Of a stretch of 64,000 bases of DNA, positions 27,529 to 41,710 are shown one piece after another. The stretch's first letter is position 1; every line of letters begins with the position of its first letter. Source of the stretch: Anabas testudineus (Eukaryota > Chordata > Actinopteri > Anabantiformes > Anabantidae); assembly GCF_900324465.2 (NCBI RefSeq), contig NC_046610.1, positions 19,699,824 to 19,763,823 of the forward strand. Direction: 5' to 3'. Below the pieces are notes generated by a model that was not told the origin of the DNA, ran no database searches, and was given only the letters and a program-made list of their open reading frames with translations. A program made the translations under genes and the position numbers.

Positions 27529-29829
27529 CTACATACTAACTATTGCATCCTTTTTGATTTTCCTCACATCTTCAGACTAAACAGTGATGTTGTATGTTTC
27601 ACAGTATAAATGAACAAAAACATTGCGTAGCAGTCTAATCACATTACCATTAATCCCATTTTGAGGAAAAGTTAAGACTTTTTTCTAAAATGCAAGAACT
27701 CAGTTTGCTTGAACATTTTCGGACAGTTATACAAAGATTTTCAGTGTTTTCACAGACCAACTTCTGCAACACACTACAAAACATCAGGTCAGAGGCAAAA
27801 TAAGACTAAAATGTTAAGAAAATATTGAAGTAACACCATTCTGGGCGATTTAACTTTGAAACTCATTGCTTTAAGTTTCTGCATCAAATGTTGAACCACA
27901 GGGACCAATAATCACTTGAACTTACAGAGTAAGATAGTTGTTGACTTTAATCACTTCTTCGTTGAGTAAAACAGTTTTCATTAGTACATGAATTTTGTCC
28001 TCTCCTTGTCCATAAAAACGAACAAAATGCATGCTGCCATACGACTTTACTGAGCACACTGCTGGCAAAAACAACATAACATCACCTCTTTTGCCAAACC
28101 CACTAACCTTGCTGTACAAAAAAAAAATAAAGACAACACAATCTCTGGAAAGAGATGTCAATAGAAACTTGTTTTGAATTACCGTACACAAACTTGAATT
28201 TGTCAAAGTCACACTGAACTACTGATTTGAAAAGATATCTGCACAAAAAGTGAACACGCAATGGTGTCTGCACTGAGGCTGCAGCGCTTTAATTAGCCCA
28301 TTATGAGCCACGTGGCACTTTCTCAGTCACCCTCAGCCACCGATCTAAACTGCTGCACAGCAGTCTCGACAATGTTGCAGACATGTGTGCAACATATCTC
28401 CTTCAACGTGAGACCATAAGTTAACAACAGGTCCTGTTTTGAAGATGATACACAGTCTGTTGAAAACAAATAACAAATCTGCAGCTCTTGGTGAATGAGA
28501 TGCCGAATGGTCTGTGGTCAGATGGGTGAAGCTTCAGAGACGGCAAAAAAAAGGCTCCTGATCCTGAAAGCGTGTGTCAAGGGACGTGAATTATGAAAGC
28601 TGAATCGGAACTGAGTGGATAGAAATTAAATAACGTTGTTTCTTGTCTAGTGAAAACCTCAACTTTCAAGGAATAAAGACAAACAGCCCACTGGGACTGA
28701 TCACCACGTTTGTTTTATCTGAAGCAGTTTCAAAAAGTGGTAAACCTCAGTGCTGCAGGATTTTCTCAACCAATAGACTGTGAAATACTGGAAGGGAAAC
28801 CACATCTGAAGCTGGAGCTGAAAATAGAAAACTGTGCCTTAAATCTTATTGACTTCATTTATACGACAAATGATTTTAATGAAAGAATTCACTATGACAA
28901 ATTAAAATGTCTCTGTTCAACATTTCGTTTAAGTTTAATGACACTAGATCTGTGACTGAGCAGTCACTTTAAAACCCCATACTACTGAATATTCAGCTGA
29001 TTGTTACGAATACTGTAAATAGTTCTTTATGTGTTTAGAAAAGTTAATTTGTTGTCACCATCAGTCCCATTTGGACAAGAAGACTACAGATGAGCACGCA
29101 ACACAAAATAAGTGATGCTGAACAAGAATAAGACAGAAGCTTTAAACAATGTAAAACTGCTGAGTGGAGGTCTTTCACAGAATGTCAGTCAAAACTGACC
29201 TGACTACTCAGACTGACTAAGTTTATAAAAATTCCAGTCGTCTATTCTAGACGGGTTTTTTACATGTATAATGCTGTTTATAATCACCATAAAATTGATT
29301 TATATGACATAGGTCTTTTAATAGAAAATCTTTCTGCCCTAACAGTTGCAGGACATCTTTTTAAAACACTAAAAAAAAACAATTAAAGACAAACATGAGT
29401 CCTTATAATCATACAAAAATTTGTTATTTCAATGAATCGGTTACCCTCTATGAATGAACACACTCGGCGTTTCACTGCATTCTGTGTTACGGTGTTATAG
29501 ATATGAAAGTAAGTCTAGAGGAAAGACCATTCCCTGCACAAACAAAATATGAGGTTGAGGGAACAGTGGTGAGATGCTATCAACTGATGTAACGCTACAG
29601 GCAAACAGACAGTGAGTGATGAGATGTGTGGTAGCAGCTGGTTACGAACTGTGGCAGGAAAAAGAAAAAACTGGTGGCGATGCCTTTCTGAGATGTTTGG
29701 TGGTGAAGAGAAACGGTCATTTGGGGGAAAAACAGAGCACAAGGAGAAACAGAGAAGTCTTTAGCCTCTACTGACTCAAAGAATCTAAAAAAAATGTAAA
29801 AGAGAAGGGGGGGGCTGTTTTCTGTCCAA
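26143..29829. other. Intergenic between loxl4 and r3hcc1l
   Basis: No gene recognised. It contains an (ATT)n tract at about 27488-27528 and probably the r3hcc1l 3' UTR at the right end. Frames at 27018-27350, 27922-28212 and 28710-28955 show no family features. Confidence 0.45.
27488..27528 (+). repeat. ATT trinucleotide repeat
   Basis: About 13 uninterrupted ATT units. Confidence 0.9.
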
Positions 29830-32295
<2,466 letters not shown>

Positions 32296-33454
32296 TATTA
32301 GGTGTGTTATTAAAACATCTGGGTCAAGGAGGAACAGAAACAGAAAGGGAAATACTATTTAAAAATAATACATTACATCTTTCTTAAACTCAAAGTTTCC
32401 AAAGCAGTCCGTTATTAGATTTATGATAATAATAATTCACTTTTATTCATATGACTTAAACTTGAGTCCATAATTAGCCAGTTTTAACAAGCAGGACTTA
32501 CAAACGTGAAAACAGTAGATTACATACGTTAGCTTAAGTTAGCTAACCGCTAATAACTAGCTACATTTCCTCTCGTTGAGGTTATAATAACTGGTTATTG
32601 AGAACACAGATATATAATTAATACACCATGTGTTTTTTCATTGTTTTTCATTGACAGTATTTGAAACTGAAATATGCAGGATAGTTATTTCTCAGCTTAC
32701 CCGTGTTTGGTTTGTTTAGAAACAGATTTTCGTCGCACTACTGACGCAGGCGGATTACAGCGCAATGCACACTGGGAGTTGTGTTCTTCTACCTCGCCGT
32801 AGTTGAACGAATACATTTGTTTAATGCAGAGTTTGTTTATCACTAGAATATCGATTATCTATATAAGTCAAGATTTCTACATCGGAATAAATTATTAATG
32901 CTCTGTCGCTTGAACATACCATTTATATGCTATAAATCTTCTGTGCTCGTACAACAAACAGAGCAAACATCCGCGTTTCACAGACACGTGCACAGAAATA
33001 CAGGTCAGCTATTGGTCGACATCGTAATTATTCATGGGCTCCGTCGCTGATTGGTCAGTCCCTTACACATTACACAAGCTGTTTCGTAAACGACTGAGTT
33101 GCTTGTGTAAGAAATAGATATAACAAACATCTGCAGCAGTGTGTGTCAGGTAAGACGTTAGATCATTAGATACTGGAGGAAATAATTCTGCTGGTGACAC
33201 TGTTCTGTTTTTACTGTGGATCTAGTCAGATAATTGAAGCTTTTACACTGTGATAATTCTTTATTTTATTGTTATTTATCTTTGTGAGCCCCATTGTGAC
33301 TCTCAGTTACAAATGTTCTATATAAATATGTAGTAATATGACTCATAGACAGAGCACTGAGCGTTATTTTTTATTTTTCGCTTTATACAAAAGACTTTTG
33401 CACGATCTCAGTTTGAATAAAATGCCGTAATCTGTGTCCCAGCAGGCTGCAGTG
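32296..33454. promoter_or_regulatory. Shared upstream region of r3hcc1l and crtac1 (head to head)
   Basis: The two start codons are 1.16 kb apart on opposite strands. A minus-strand donor (GGGTAAGC, plus 32696-32703) suggests a non-coding r3hcc1l first exon near 32704-32760. A plus-strand donor-like CAGGTAAGAC near 33148-33157 suggests a non-coding crtac1 exon. CpGs cluster at 32730-32800 and 32960-33100. The promoter assignment is an inference. Confidence 0.4.
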
Positions 33455-35846
33455 ATGTTGGGTCCAGGTCTGCTGCTCCTCCTGGTCAGACTCTGTCAGC
33501 GGTCCCACGCCCAGAGCTCTGAGCCCATGCTCCAGGTTGTAACACAGACGATGCTTCCTCCTGACAGTCTGCACAATCCAACACAGCTCAACTATGGCAT
33601 GGCTGTAACAGATGTAGATGGTGACGGTGACTTGGAAGTGGTGGTTGCAGGGTGAGTGTAAAAAAAACAAAATACAGTATACAGCTGTTAGATTGTTACA
33701 CTTAGTACACTTTGCTGAAAGTTCTACGTCTCTGATGTTCTCCCTCAGGTACAATGGGCCCAACCTTGTTCTGAAGTACGACCGCACTCTAAACAGGCTG
33801 TTAAACATTGCTGTTGATGATAGTAACTCTCCATACTACGCACTGAGGGACCCAGTAGGAAATGCTATTGGAGTTACTGCCTGTGATGTGGATGGAGATG
33901 GACGGGAGGAGATCTATTTCCTGAACACAAACAATGCTTACTCTGGTAAATAGTGCATTAAGTCTTGAAAACCTTTAGCACTCTCAGGTAGCTAAACAAC
34001 GTTTTCTTGTCATAATGTGTTTTTTATGCAGGACGGGCAACTTATTCAGACAAGCTGTTCAAGTTTCGTAACGGCCGCTTTGAAGATGTTCTGAGTGATG
34101 AGCTCAACGTGCGTCGTGGTGTCGCTAATCACATGGCAGGACGCTCTGTAGCATGTGTTGACAGAAAGGTCAGTAAGCCCACCTTCTAAACCTATTTGTA
34201 AAGTCTAATTCTTCATGATTCATGTGTTCTCTGTCCTCTTTTCCAGCTGCTTAGTCACGGATGATTCATAAAGCTTATCTCTTACTTCTTCTCCTGTTGT
34301 TGCTCTACAGGGAACAGGCCGTTACTCAATATATGTGGCCAACTACGCCAGTGGCAACATCGGTCGCCACGCCCTTTTAGAAATGGATGAGGCTGCCAGT
34401 GATATGACCAAGGGCATCATCGCTTTATCTGACGTAGCTGTTGAGGCCGGAGTCAACAAATTTACAGGTGAGGAGTCACGTTGGATGAACAGAGCATGTG
34501 ATGTTTTAAACTTGGTGGCTGATGATGACGCTCTCAAGGCTTGCGTGTCGTGCAGGTGGTCGCGGCGTGGTGGTTGGACCAATCCTGAGCCAGTCGAGGT
34601 CTGATGTTTTCTGTGACAACGAGAATGGACCCAACTTCCTGTTCAAGAATAATGGAGATGGGACATTTGCTGATGTGGCCAGACAAGCAGGTGGATAAGG
34701 GAGGGAAGATAGTGAAAGCATATACGAGCAGGGGTTGTGTTTTAATATAACTGTACACGTGTAGTCCTCCAAAAGTAAAGTTCTACATTTTGGCAAATAT
34801 AAGTAGTAGTATTAGTTTTAAACTTAACACATTAGAGAGTATTTTTTCTGCTAGAATATTATTATTACCACCACTCACTGTTACCACTACTACCACTATT
34901 ACTGTTTGTAATGTCACCCATTTTCATATACTTACTACTGCAAAGAACACATTTCTCCTACACTGGCAACTGTCATGTCTGTCCATGTCTGAAGGTGTTG
35001 AGGACCGGTACCAGCACGGCAGAGGAGTAGCGTTAGCTGACTTCAACGGAGATGGAAAGACGGATATCGCTTATGGCAACTGGAACGGACCACACAGACT
35101 CTTCCTGCAGGGCAGCAACTCTAAATTTCGGGTAAAGACAGAGAACTGGGCAGTGAGGAACATATATTAATTTTGAACAGGAAAACCTGATAGCTATGTG
35201 TTCTCCTCGCAGAACATTGCAACTGGAGGATTTGCCACCCCCTCCCCAGTTCGTACAGTCATCGCTGCAGACTTTGATAATGACAAGGAGCTGGAGGTGT
35301 TTTTTAACAACATTGCCTACAGAGGAAACGCTCCCAACAGGCTGTTCAGGTAACAGTTCATTAGTCGACCCAAGTTCCAATGAGATGAATTTGTCAGATA
35401 AGAAGAACTTAATCATTTTTGTTTAGATTTTCAGCTCATTTTGTAATCCTGTGTGTTTGTTTGCAGGGTGTCGAGGAGAGCTGATGCAGACCCTTTGATC
35501 CAGGAGCTTAATGTTGGAGACGCTGCAGAGCCTCAGGGGCGAGGAACAGGTCAGTAACGTTTAACCCACTGGACCCACAATGCATTTACATCAGGTTCAC
35601 TGTGAAATGTTAAAATCTGATTGGAATATCTGAAATCTCTGCGTCCTGTTCGTTTGGATGAGATTTACAGAGACACATCTGTCGAATAAGCACCCGAGCG
35701 AAATTGTAATGTAGGTCAGTGCAGTGAAAGCTGTGTGTTTTGGACAGGTGGCACTGTGACAGACTTGGATGGGGATGGACAGCTGGACCTGCTGCTGGCA
35801 CACGGAGAGAGCGCCCAACAGCCAATCTCTGTCTTCAAGGTCACAC

Positions 35847-35887
<41 letters not shown>

Positions 35888-37331
35888 CCTCATAACTTGG
35901 CTCTCACTCTCCACAAGCTGACCTGTCATTCTTGTTGTCAGGGCTCATCTAATAACTGGCTGCGAGTCATCCCTCGCACCCAGTTTGGCTCCTTTGCCCG
36001 AGGTGCCAAGGTGACGGTCTTCACCAGTCAGAGTGGAGCTCACACACGCATCATTGACGGGGGCTCTGGGTACCTGTGTGAGATGGAGCCTGTTGCGCAC
36101 TTTGGTTTAGGTAGCTACCTTCATACTTAAAAGCACTGACAGAATATAGGATACTTATCTTAGAATAGGAGCAATAATGATTGCCCAATATACATATTTC
36201 TCTTGACAGTTGTATTGCGTGACCGTACATGACATTTCAATAAGCAGAGATCAGAAAAGTGTATAAAAAAAATGTATTGCATGACCTCAAGGAGACGGTT
36301 GGCAGATAGATTCCGGTTAGAAGAGCAGTTTTGCAACTTCTAGGTGAGCGAGGACAGGAAATAGGAAGAAACCCCCGGGGTCTAAACACTGGTGGTGGTG
36401 GAAGAGTCAGCAGAGACAGGAAGCTAGAACTGCTAGGTGCCTGAAGTGCCCTTCAGGATAAGGCGGTGATGGGGTGGAGGAGGGTTGTGCCAGTGTAGGT
36501 CTGAAAGTTAGAATGGTAGAAACAGGATGATGTTTAAAAAACGAACCCTATGAGCTGATTGGCTTGAGAAAGCAGGAAGAATTGTTATTGGTGAGAGATG
36601 GGGAAGTGAGTGTGAAAATAAATAAATATTATTGTATTGAACTTTCACCAAAGCTTCATTTAAATGTTATAGAATCTTTTGAATAGTTTTTCCCGTCTTG
36701 TGATGCTCAGGGATTTTCCTGCTTATGACTTCCAGGAAATGATGAGGTGAAGGTACTGGAGGTGTCCTGGCCTGACGGCAGCTCCATCACCCGAACCCTT
36801 CAGCCTGGTGAAATGAACTCTGTGCTGGAAGTGGCCTATCCCAAACAAGAGGAAATGTCTGTGCTTGCCAATGATACACAGGTACGCAGTACGGATCAAC
36901 GGCATGAATTATGAGCACAGGTAATTCTCCAGTCGGCCTCAGATAGTGGTCTTTTGAATTTATCCAACACGCCACAGTCTGTCTCTGGCTCTTAATTTAA
37001 CTTTAATTAGTCTTTGATTTACCAACAAATAGGAACAGAAGATAACACAAAAGATGGTCTCTTTTCATCCATCAGTTGGAGCACTGTTGACAGTGCTGAC
37101 TGATGAGTAGTTTTAGTTCTTTGTCTGCCTGTTAAATTTAAATTAATGAACAGAATTGGCTCAAATCATAATTCATTTCTTTCTTCTTCTTCAAGTGTGG
37201 TAAAGGCTTTACTGTCAAAAACGGACGCTGTGCAGGTCGGTAGTTTGTTTTGTGCTAAGTAAAATTGTAATGAAGCATGGATTTCTTTACTCTTTAATTT
37301 CTTTAAATTTTTTCTTTCTACAGATCTGTGA
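33455..37331 (+). CDS. crtac1: Cartilage acidic protein 1, lacking the EGF-like C-terminus
   Basis: Exons 33455-33651, 33749-33945, 34032-34168, 34311-34467, 34556-34690, 34995-35131, 35213-35349, 35467-35549, 35748-35848, 35942-36110, 36736-36881, 37196-37235, 37324-37331; in frame, 547 residues. CRTAC1 is a secreted calcium-binding matrix protein of cartilage and the nervous system. A signal peptide (MLGPGLLLLLVRLCQ) precedes FG-GAP-type repeats with calcium loops: DVDGDGDLEV, DVDGDGREEI, DFNGDGKTDI, DFDNDKELEV, DLDGDGQLDL. The UnbV/ASPIC-type domain follows (about 420-520; SNNWLRV, GSFARGAKVTV, HFGLGNDEV, WPDGS). The protein stops at CGKGFTVKNGRCADL, where mammals continue into an EGF-like domain (human is 661 residues). 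Reading on without the last splice also stops at once (TAG 37241-37243). ATG 33455 was chosen because it leads directly into the signal peptide. Confidence 0.9.
35849..35886 (+). repeat. GT microsatellite starting at a crtac1 splice donor
   Basis: The donor after ACACAG is itself the start of an uninterrupted run of about 19 GT units inside a 93-nt intron. Confidence 0.9.
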
Positions 37332-37564
37332 GGATAATTACACCAAATGCAGAACAGTTGCTGCTGAAAATACACTAATATAACAGAACATATGGATTAA
37401 AAATATCGTATGTCCTTACTTTAAGACAGGGGCCTTGTGTTTTCTTACTCTGTGAGTAGTTTATTTTATTAAATTTTTCCCTTTAACATTTTTTATTAGC
37501 TATTTCTGCCATTAAACACACTGCTTATGGTTGTTGTTTCCTATGTGTCATTGAAAATTCTTGA

Positions 37565-37570
37565 AATAAA
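37565..37570 (+). terminator. Poly(A) signal AATAAA, crtac1
   Basis: AATAAA lies 234 bases after the crtac1 stop codon. Confidence 0.5.
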
Positions 37571-39600
37571 CGTCATCAAATCATTATGATAGGACTCAGA
37601 TAATTATTTTTTGGGGCAAGAAAGTCCAAGTGTTCAGCACTCTGACACATTCCACATAGCCCCTCATGAAATCAAAATAAAATCCCTGAGTTTACGTTAC
37701 TGACAACAGCAGCAAAGAAGCAAACATGTTCTGGCAGCATGCTTTAAGACTTGCTGTGTTTGAGATATTGAGTTTGTTTGTCCTGTTTCGTCTTAACCTG
37801 ATGTCTGCCTTCCCTTCTTTTGCTCCACTGCTCTGTCACTCTGTCCGTGCAGCGTTGGCTCCATTTTACGATGGCGTCCACTCCACCGCTGTCTCCACGC
37901 ACAAAGCCTCCTGTTTTAAAGCAGTTCTACTACAGTGTGTCTTGGTTTTCTCAGCACTGTCAGATCTCAGGAGATAGTAGTCTTCTGCTTTATGCAGCAC
38001 TGCATGCCCAGACACAAACAGCACAAAAGATTTGACCTCCTGTGACATATTTATATCCTAGTATCTGGATCTTCTGCTGTCTGGGTTTCCTGTTTGGGTC
38101 ACTGTAATCTGCTGAAAGTCCTGGTAGTGTCACATAACCAGTCAAATATGCATGCAGAAATAATGGAATTATTCCCTGAATTACTGATGTTCTAGTGCAT
38201 GTAATAGGTTTATTACATAATGTGGTAAAATATTGAATGTCAAATATGTTCATTAACTGAGTTCTTTAATAAAATCAGGGGCAAACTAATAACATGATCT
38301 CAAACACTAGGCACTCATCTACAGAGTTAAATATTACCAGCGAGTTTGTTACTATTGCCTTCCAAACAGTACATGTAGTCATTTGATCCAGTTTTTTTAT
38401 AAAAGGTTTGATGAGTGCAGCTGCTTTTCTGCTAGAAATCCAAATGTCTGCCACGAGAAACCTCTTGTGTCGACAGTAAAGGAAGATGAGCTCTGTGCGG
38501 CTGTGATGAAACTGTATTTATTTGACACCAGTCATATATACTTCATTGCCATGTTTATCAAACGACAAGCAGTACGAAACTTTGTTCTTGCACAAAATAT
38601 CACTAAAGTAAAAGACACATTCACATTTGTGAGCCAGTGTTTGGCAGTTGTTGTTCTTTGGAAGTGAGTTAAGAAATCAAGGATGAGTTGGTGGATTTTA
38701 AAACTCTACAGGAATGTATTAGGAAGACTTTTTGACCCATCCATTGTCTAATCACTGCTGCATTTTAATGCGCAGTATGTTTTTGCATAATCTAATTTTA
38801 GGAAGAGCTGGTCTCACATACTGAAACCAAGAGGTCAGTGCTTAGATTTGTGCACTTGTCTGTGTGTCTGACAAATAAAACACAGGCTTCCTGTGAGAGA
38901 TGGAAGAGCTGCTACATTATATACATGGACAGGCTGAATGACATTCATCTGCTACCAGAAAGCACAATTTACAGCAGGGATGAGCAAGGAAGAGGTTCTG
39001 TACAGTTTATCTAGGCTCAGGTTAGGTGATTCCTCTATCACACACTTGTACATCTTTCTTAAATTTTGCTAGAGTCTGTAAACACAGACAGCGCTACAGG
39101 TAACATTTTAAAGCCAGCGTCTGGTGTGCAGGGTGTTCGTGAGTTCGGACCAGTTTCCTGGTCAGTCTCTTGTGGGCAGGGTTTGGCTGTGGTTGATCTG
39201 GTCCACGTGGTGAAGCTGTGGTGGCTGAGGTATGAGGTTTGGTGAGGTTTGTGGTCTTCAATCCTGTCTCATCCCTTCCTTTCATCCTCCCACCACACAA
39301 GCCAGGAAGGAAAGGTAATGGCATGATCACACAACGTATTACCAGCTAGATTATTTTATATTCTGTTCATTGAAACAATTACAACCTAACATGACTGCAT
39401 CAACACGTGCACACTTGAAAAAAGCTTGGTGGACCTAAGCAGGTGATGGCAGGTAATGACAAAGTAAGCTAGTGAATTCTTTGTGTGAGCGTAGCTCAGA
39501 GATGCAGCTGTTGGGACAGGAGTGGTATCATTGTTCTAGATTGTCCTCCAGTGTTGGGTGGTGGTGATCGGATAGGACACGGTTTTCAGCAAGTATCCAG
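37571..39600. other. Intergenic/3' UTR between crtac1 and golga7b
   Basis: The two genes converge here. The right side is probably a long golga7b 3' UTR (minus strand). Frames at 37726-37977 and 38383-38667 show no recognisable family. Confidence 0.45.
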
Positions 39601-41065
39601 TCATCGAGCAGTGCTGCCAGACACGGAGCTGCTTCCTGAGCTGGAGCCACTGGAGCCCCGATCTTCATAAATGGAAATCTCTATCTGGTGAAAGTAGTTA
39701 GGGCGCAAACATTTTTAATGAAGTATGGTGAATTAAACAGAACAGAGAAATGCTAACACACTAAACCCGAGTAAGGATACAACACGCATGCCCCTTTCAA
39801 TTGGATCTGTGATGAGCAAACCCCTGGGAGCGTAGATCTTCTCGTTCTGCTCCTGAATGTACTTGGCTATCTTCTTCAACACCTGTCACACACACACACA
39901 CACACAGAGCAAGCAAAGTTAGAGAAAGAAAGTCCTGGACCATTAAAATGCTTTAAGTTTGGCTCTGTCAGTGTCACCTTCTCGTAACGCGTCTCCATGC
40001 AAAGGAAAATGAGATAAGCTGTAGCGCAGGCCAGACACCCCTCCAGGTAGGATTGTCCTCCAATCTTTTCTGCCTCTGCATAGTAGTTATTCAGAGTCTT
40101 CACAGTTTCCTCAAACAGTGTCCGCTCAATCTGGAGCCACGTGCAGAGACAGATTAATGTTTAATATTTCCATAATAAAGCATTTTACATGCATCACATC
40201 AATTCATTTTAAGTTGAAGAGCATCCAACCATTGTACTGTGTGGTTGGCTACAGTGAAGCAAAAACACTAAATATAATATTAGTGCATTATTAACTGAAA
40301 AAGCCCAGAGTCACAGACTCCTATCTCCTCACCCTGCTCTCCAGCTCAGAAGGAAACTTGGTCTGAAACTTGCAGGTGGTCCCTTCACTGTAGTCTCTCT
40401 GGATGAAGACTTTGTTGGCCAGAGATGCACTGTGCCTCAACTCCTGCAGGTTGTGGAACTGAAGGGAGAAAAGAAAGGACACAGAGAGATGCAAAGAGAA
40501 CGAGGTTTGACACAATAGCTGTTTAATGAGCCCACAGGGAGATCTGTGTCTCTCTACGCACCGGTTACATCGTAATGTGTACAAACAGCGAGCGATTTGG
40601 AAGTATAGGATGATAGAGGAGATGTAGACAAGATGTGATCAATCACTATGTGGCTCAGTGTCTGCGCTCATTTCTGCCTTGTCAACTGTTGGAACAGAGC
40701 CCAGCACTGGACATACCATCCTTTACACACACACACACACACACACACACTTTGATTGTCTCCCTTTCCTTCTCTCTTGTCTTGCAGGAGACAGGGCAAC
40801 ATTTCACTACAGCTCCCAACAGATCGATGAGCAGGCAACAATATTAGGCAGACTGATTACAGACCATCCACTCCTGTGATCTACAGTATTCCTGCTGTTG
40901 CTGGTAGTTGTTTTACGGAGTGTGTGGTCTAAACATCATTCCTGTTCAACACTATTATTGTTTTTGAGCACGTATAAAAGCACAGATGGAGGAGAAAGAG
41001 GCAGGATTAGCGGTGAGGGAGGTCAGGGCTGAGTGTCTCTGTCCGTGGTGCTGAATGCGGGTCCT

Positions 41066-41132
<67 letters not shown>

Positions 41133-41413
41133 TACAAACACAGTGGCCTGTCACCGGATTAACGGGGCGTCTCAACACACTAAAACAGATCTGCTTTTAC
41201 CCAAACAGCTCACCATCTGCCTCTTCTCCGTTTCCACGAAGCGCAGCTCACTTTCAAACGCGTATTTCTCTCTTTGACATCGCGGAACACGGTGAGATAA
41301 AAACGAACCAACCCCTCGGACGAAACCGGGGCGATCATGTAGGACACAGCCGTCGGTCCTGACTCTAGTGAGCCGCATCAGAACCGGTGCTCCACACTTT
41401 GACCGTGCGCAGC

Positions 41414-41453
<40 letters not shown>

Positions 41454-41543
41454 ACACGCGAATTCAAAGGTTCCTGCTGCGAATCGAAAAATCCTGAGCG
41501 AGAAAGGATCCAGCTAATGTGCCACTCTTACCTCTGTCGCCAT
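39601..41543 (-). CDS. golga7b: Golgin subfamily A member 7B
   Basis: Exons on the minus strand: 41543-41532, 40458-40333, 40130-39978, 39882-39781, 39684-39601; 158 residues, in frame. GOLGA7B (human 167) and its paralogue GOLGA7/GCP16 are accessory proteins of DHHC palmitoyltransferases; GOLGA7B is known to partner ZDHHC5. The first coding exon holds only four codons (MATE). Next come [58 protein letters not shown] and [16 protein letters not shown] (the hydrophobic stretch with its palmitoylated cysteines), then [16 protein letters not shown] and [15 protein letters not shown]. The Gly/Ser-rich tail distinguishes 7B from GOLGA7; it is somewhat shorter than in mammals. The short first exon followed by a 1.1-kb intron matches the family. 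Confidence 0.92.
39883..39908 (-). repeat. CA/TG tract at the golga7b exon-4 acceptor
   Basis: Read on the coding (minus) strand, a (TG)n run of about 9 units leads straight into GACAG, the acceptor of the exon 39882-39781, replacing a normal pyrimidine tract. Confidence 0.85.
40724..40750 (+). repeat. CA microsatellite in golga7b intron 1
   Basis: About 13 CA units. Confidence 0.85.
41069..41131 (+). repeat. GT microsatellite in golga7b intron 1
   Basis: About 31 GT units, 400 bases inside the first intron. Confidence 0.9.
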
Positions 41544-41710
41544 GTTGCCATCCGTGACCGCAAGGGACGAGTCCCTGCCTGCGCTGAAATCGCTTTAGTG
41601 GGACACGGGGAGGGATGGGGGAGCGGAGGGTGAGGGCGGGGGGGGGGAGCACGGAGCAGAGGAGGGGCCAGCACCACACGCACGGAGTCTGGATCATCAT
41701 CAGCCTTTTA
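41300..41710 (-). promoter_or_regulatory. CpG-rich promoter/5' UTR region of golga7b
   Basis: CpG-rich sequence surrounds the ATG at 41543. It includes a CT microsatellite (41416-41451) and a G-rich upstream stretch on the plus strand (41600-41670; GGGCGGGGGGGGGG) that would present Sp1-like GC boxes. No TATA box was seen. The exact start is not determinable. Confidence 0.45.

Noticed and set aside
36240-36620. Purine-rich stretch in the crtac1 intron (GGAAATAGGAAGAAACCCCC and following)
   Set aside because: It looks repeat-derived, but no ends or coding remnants could be defined.
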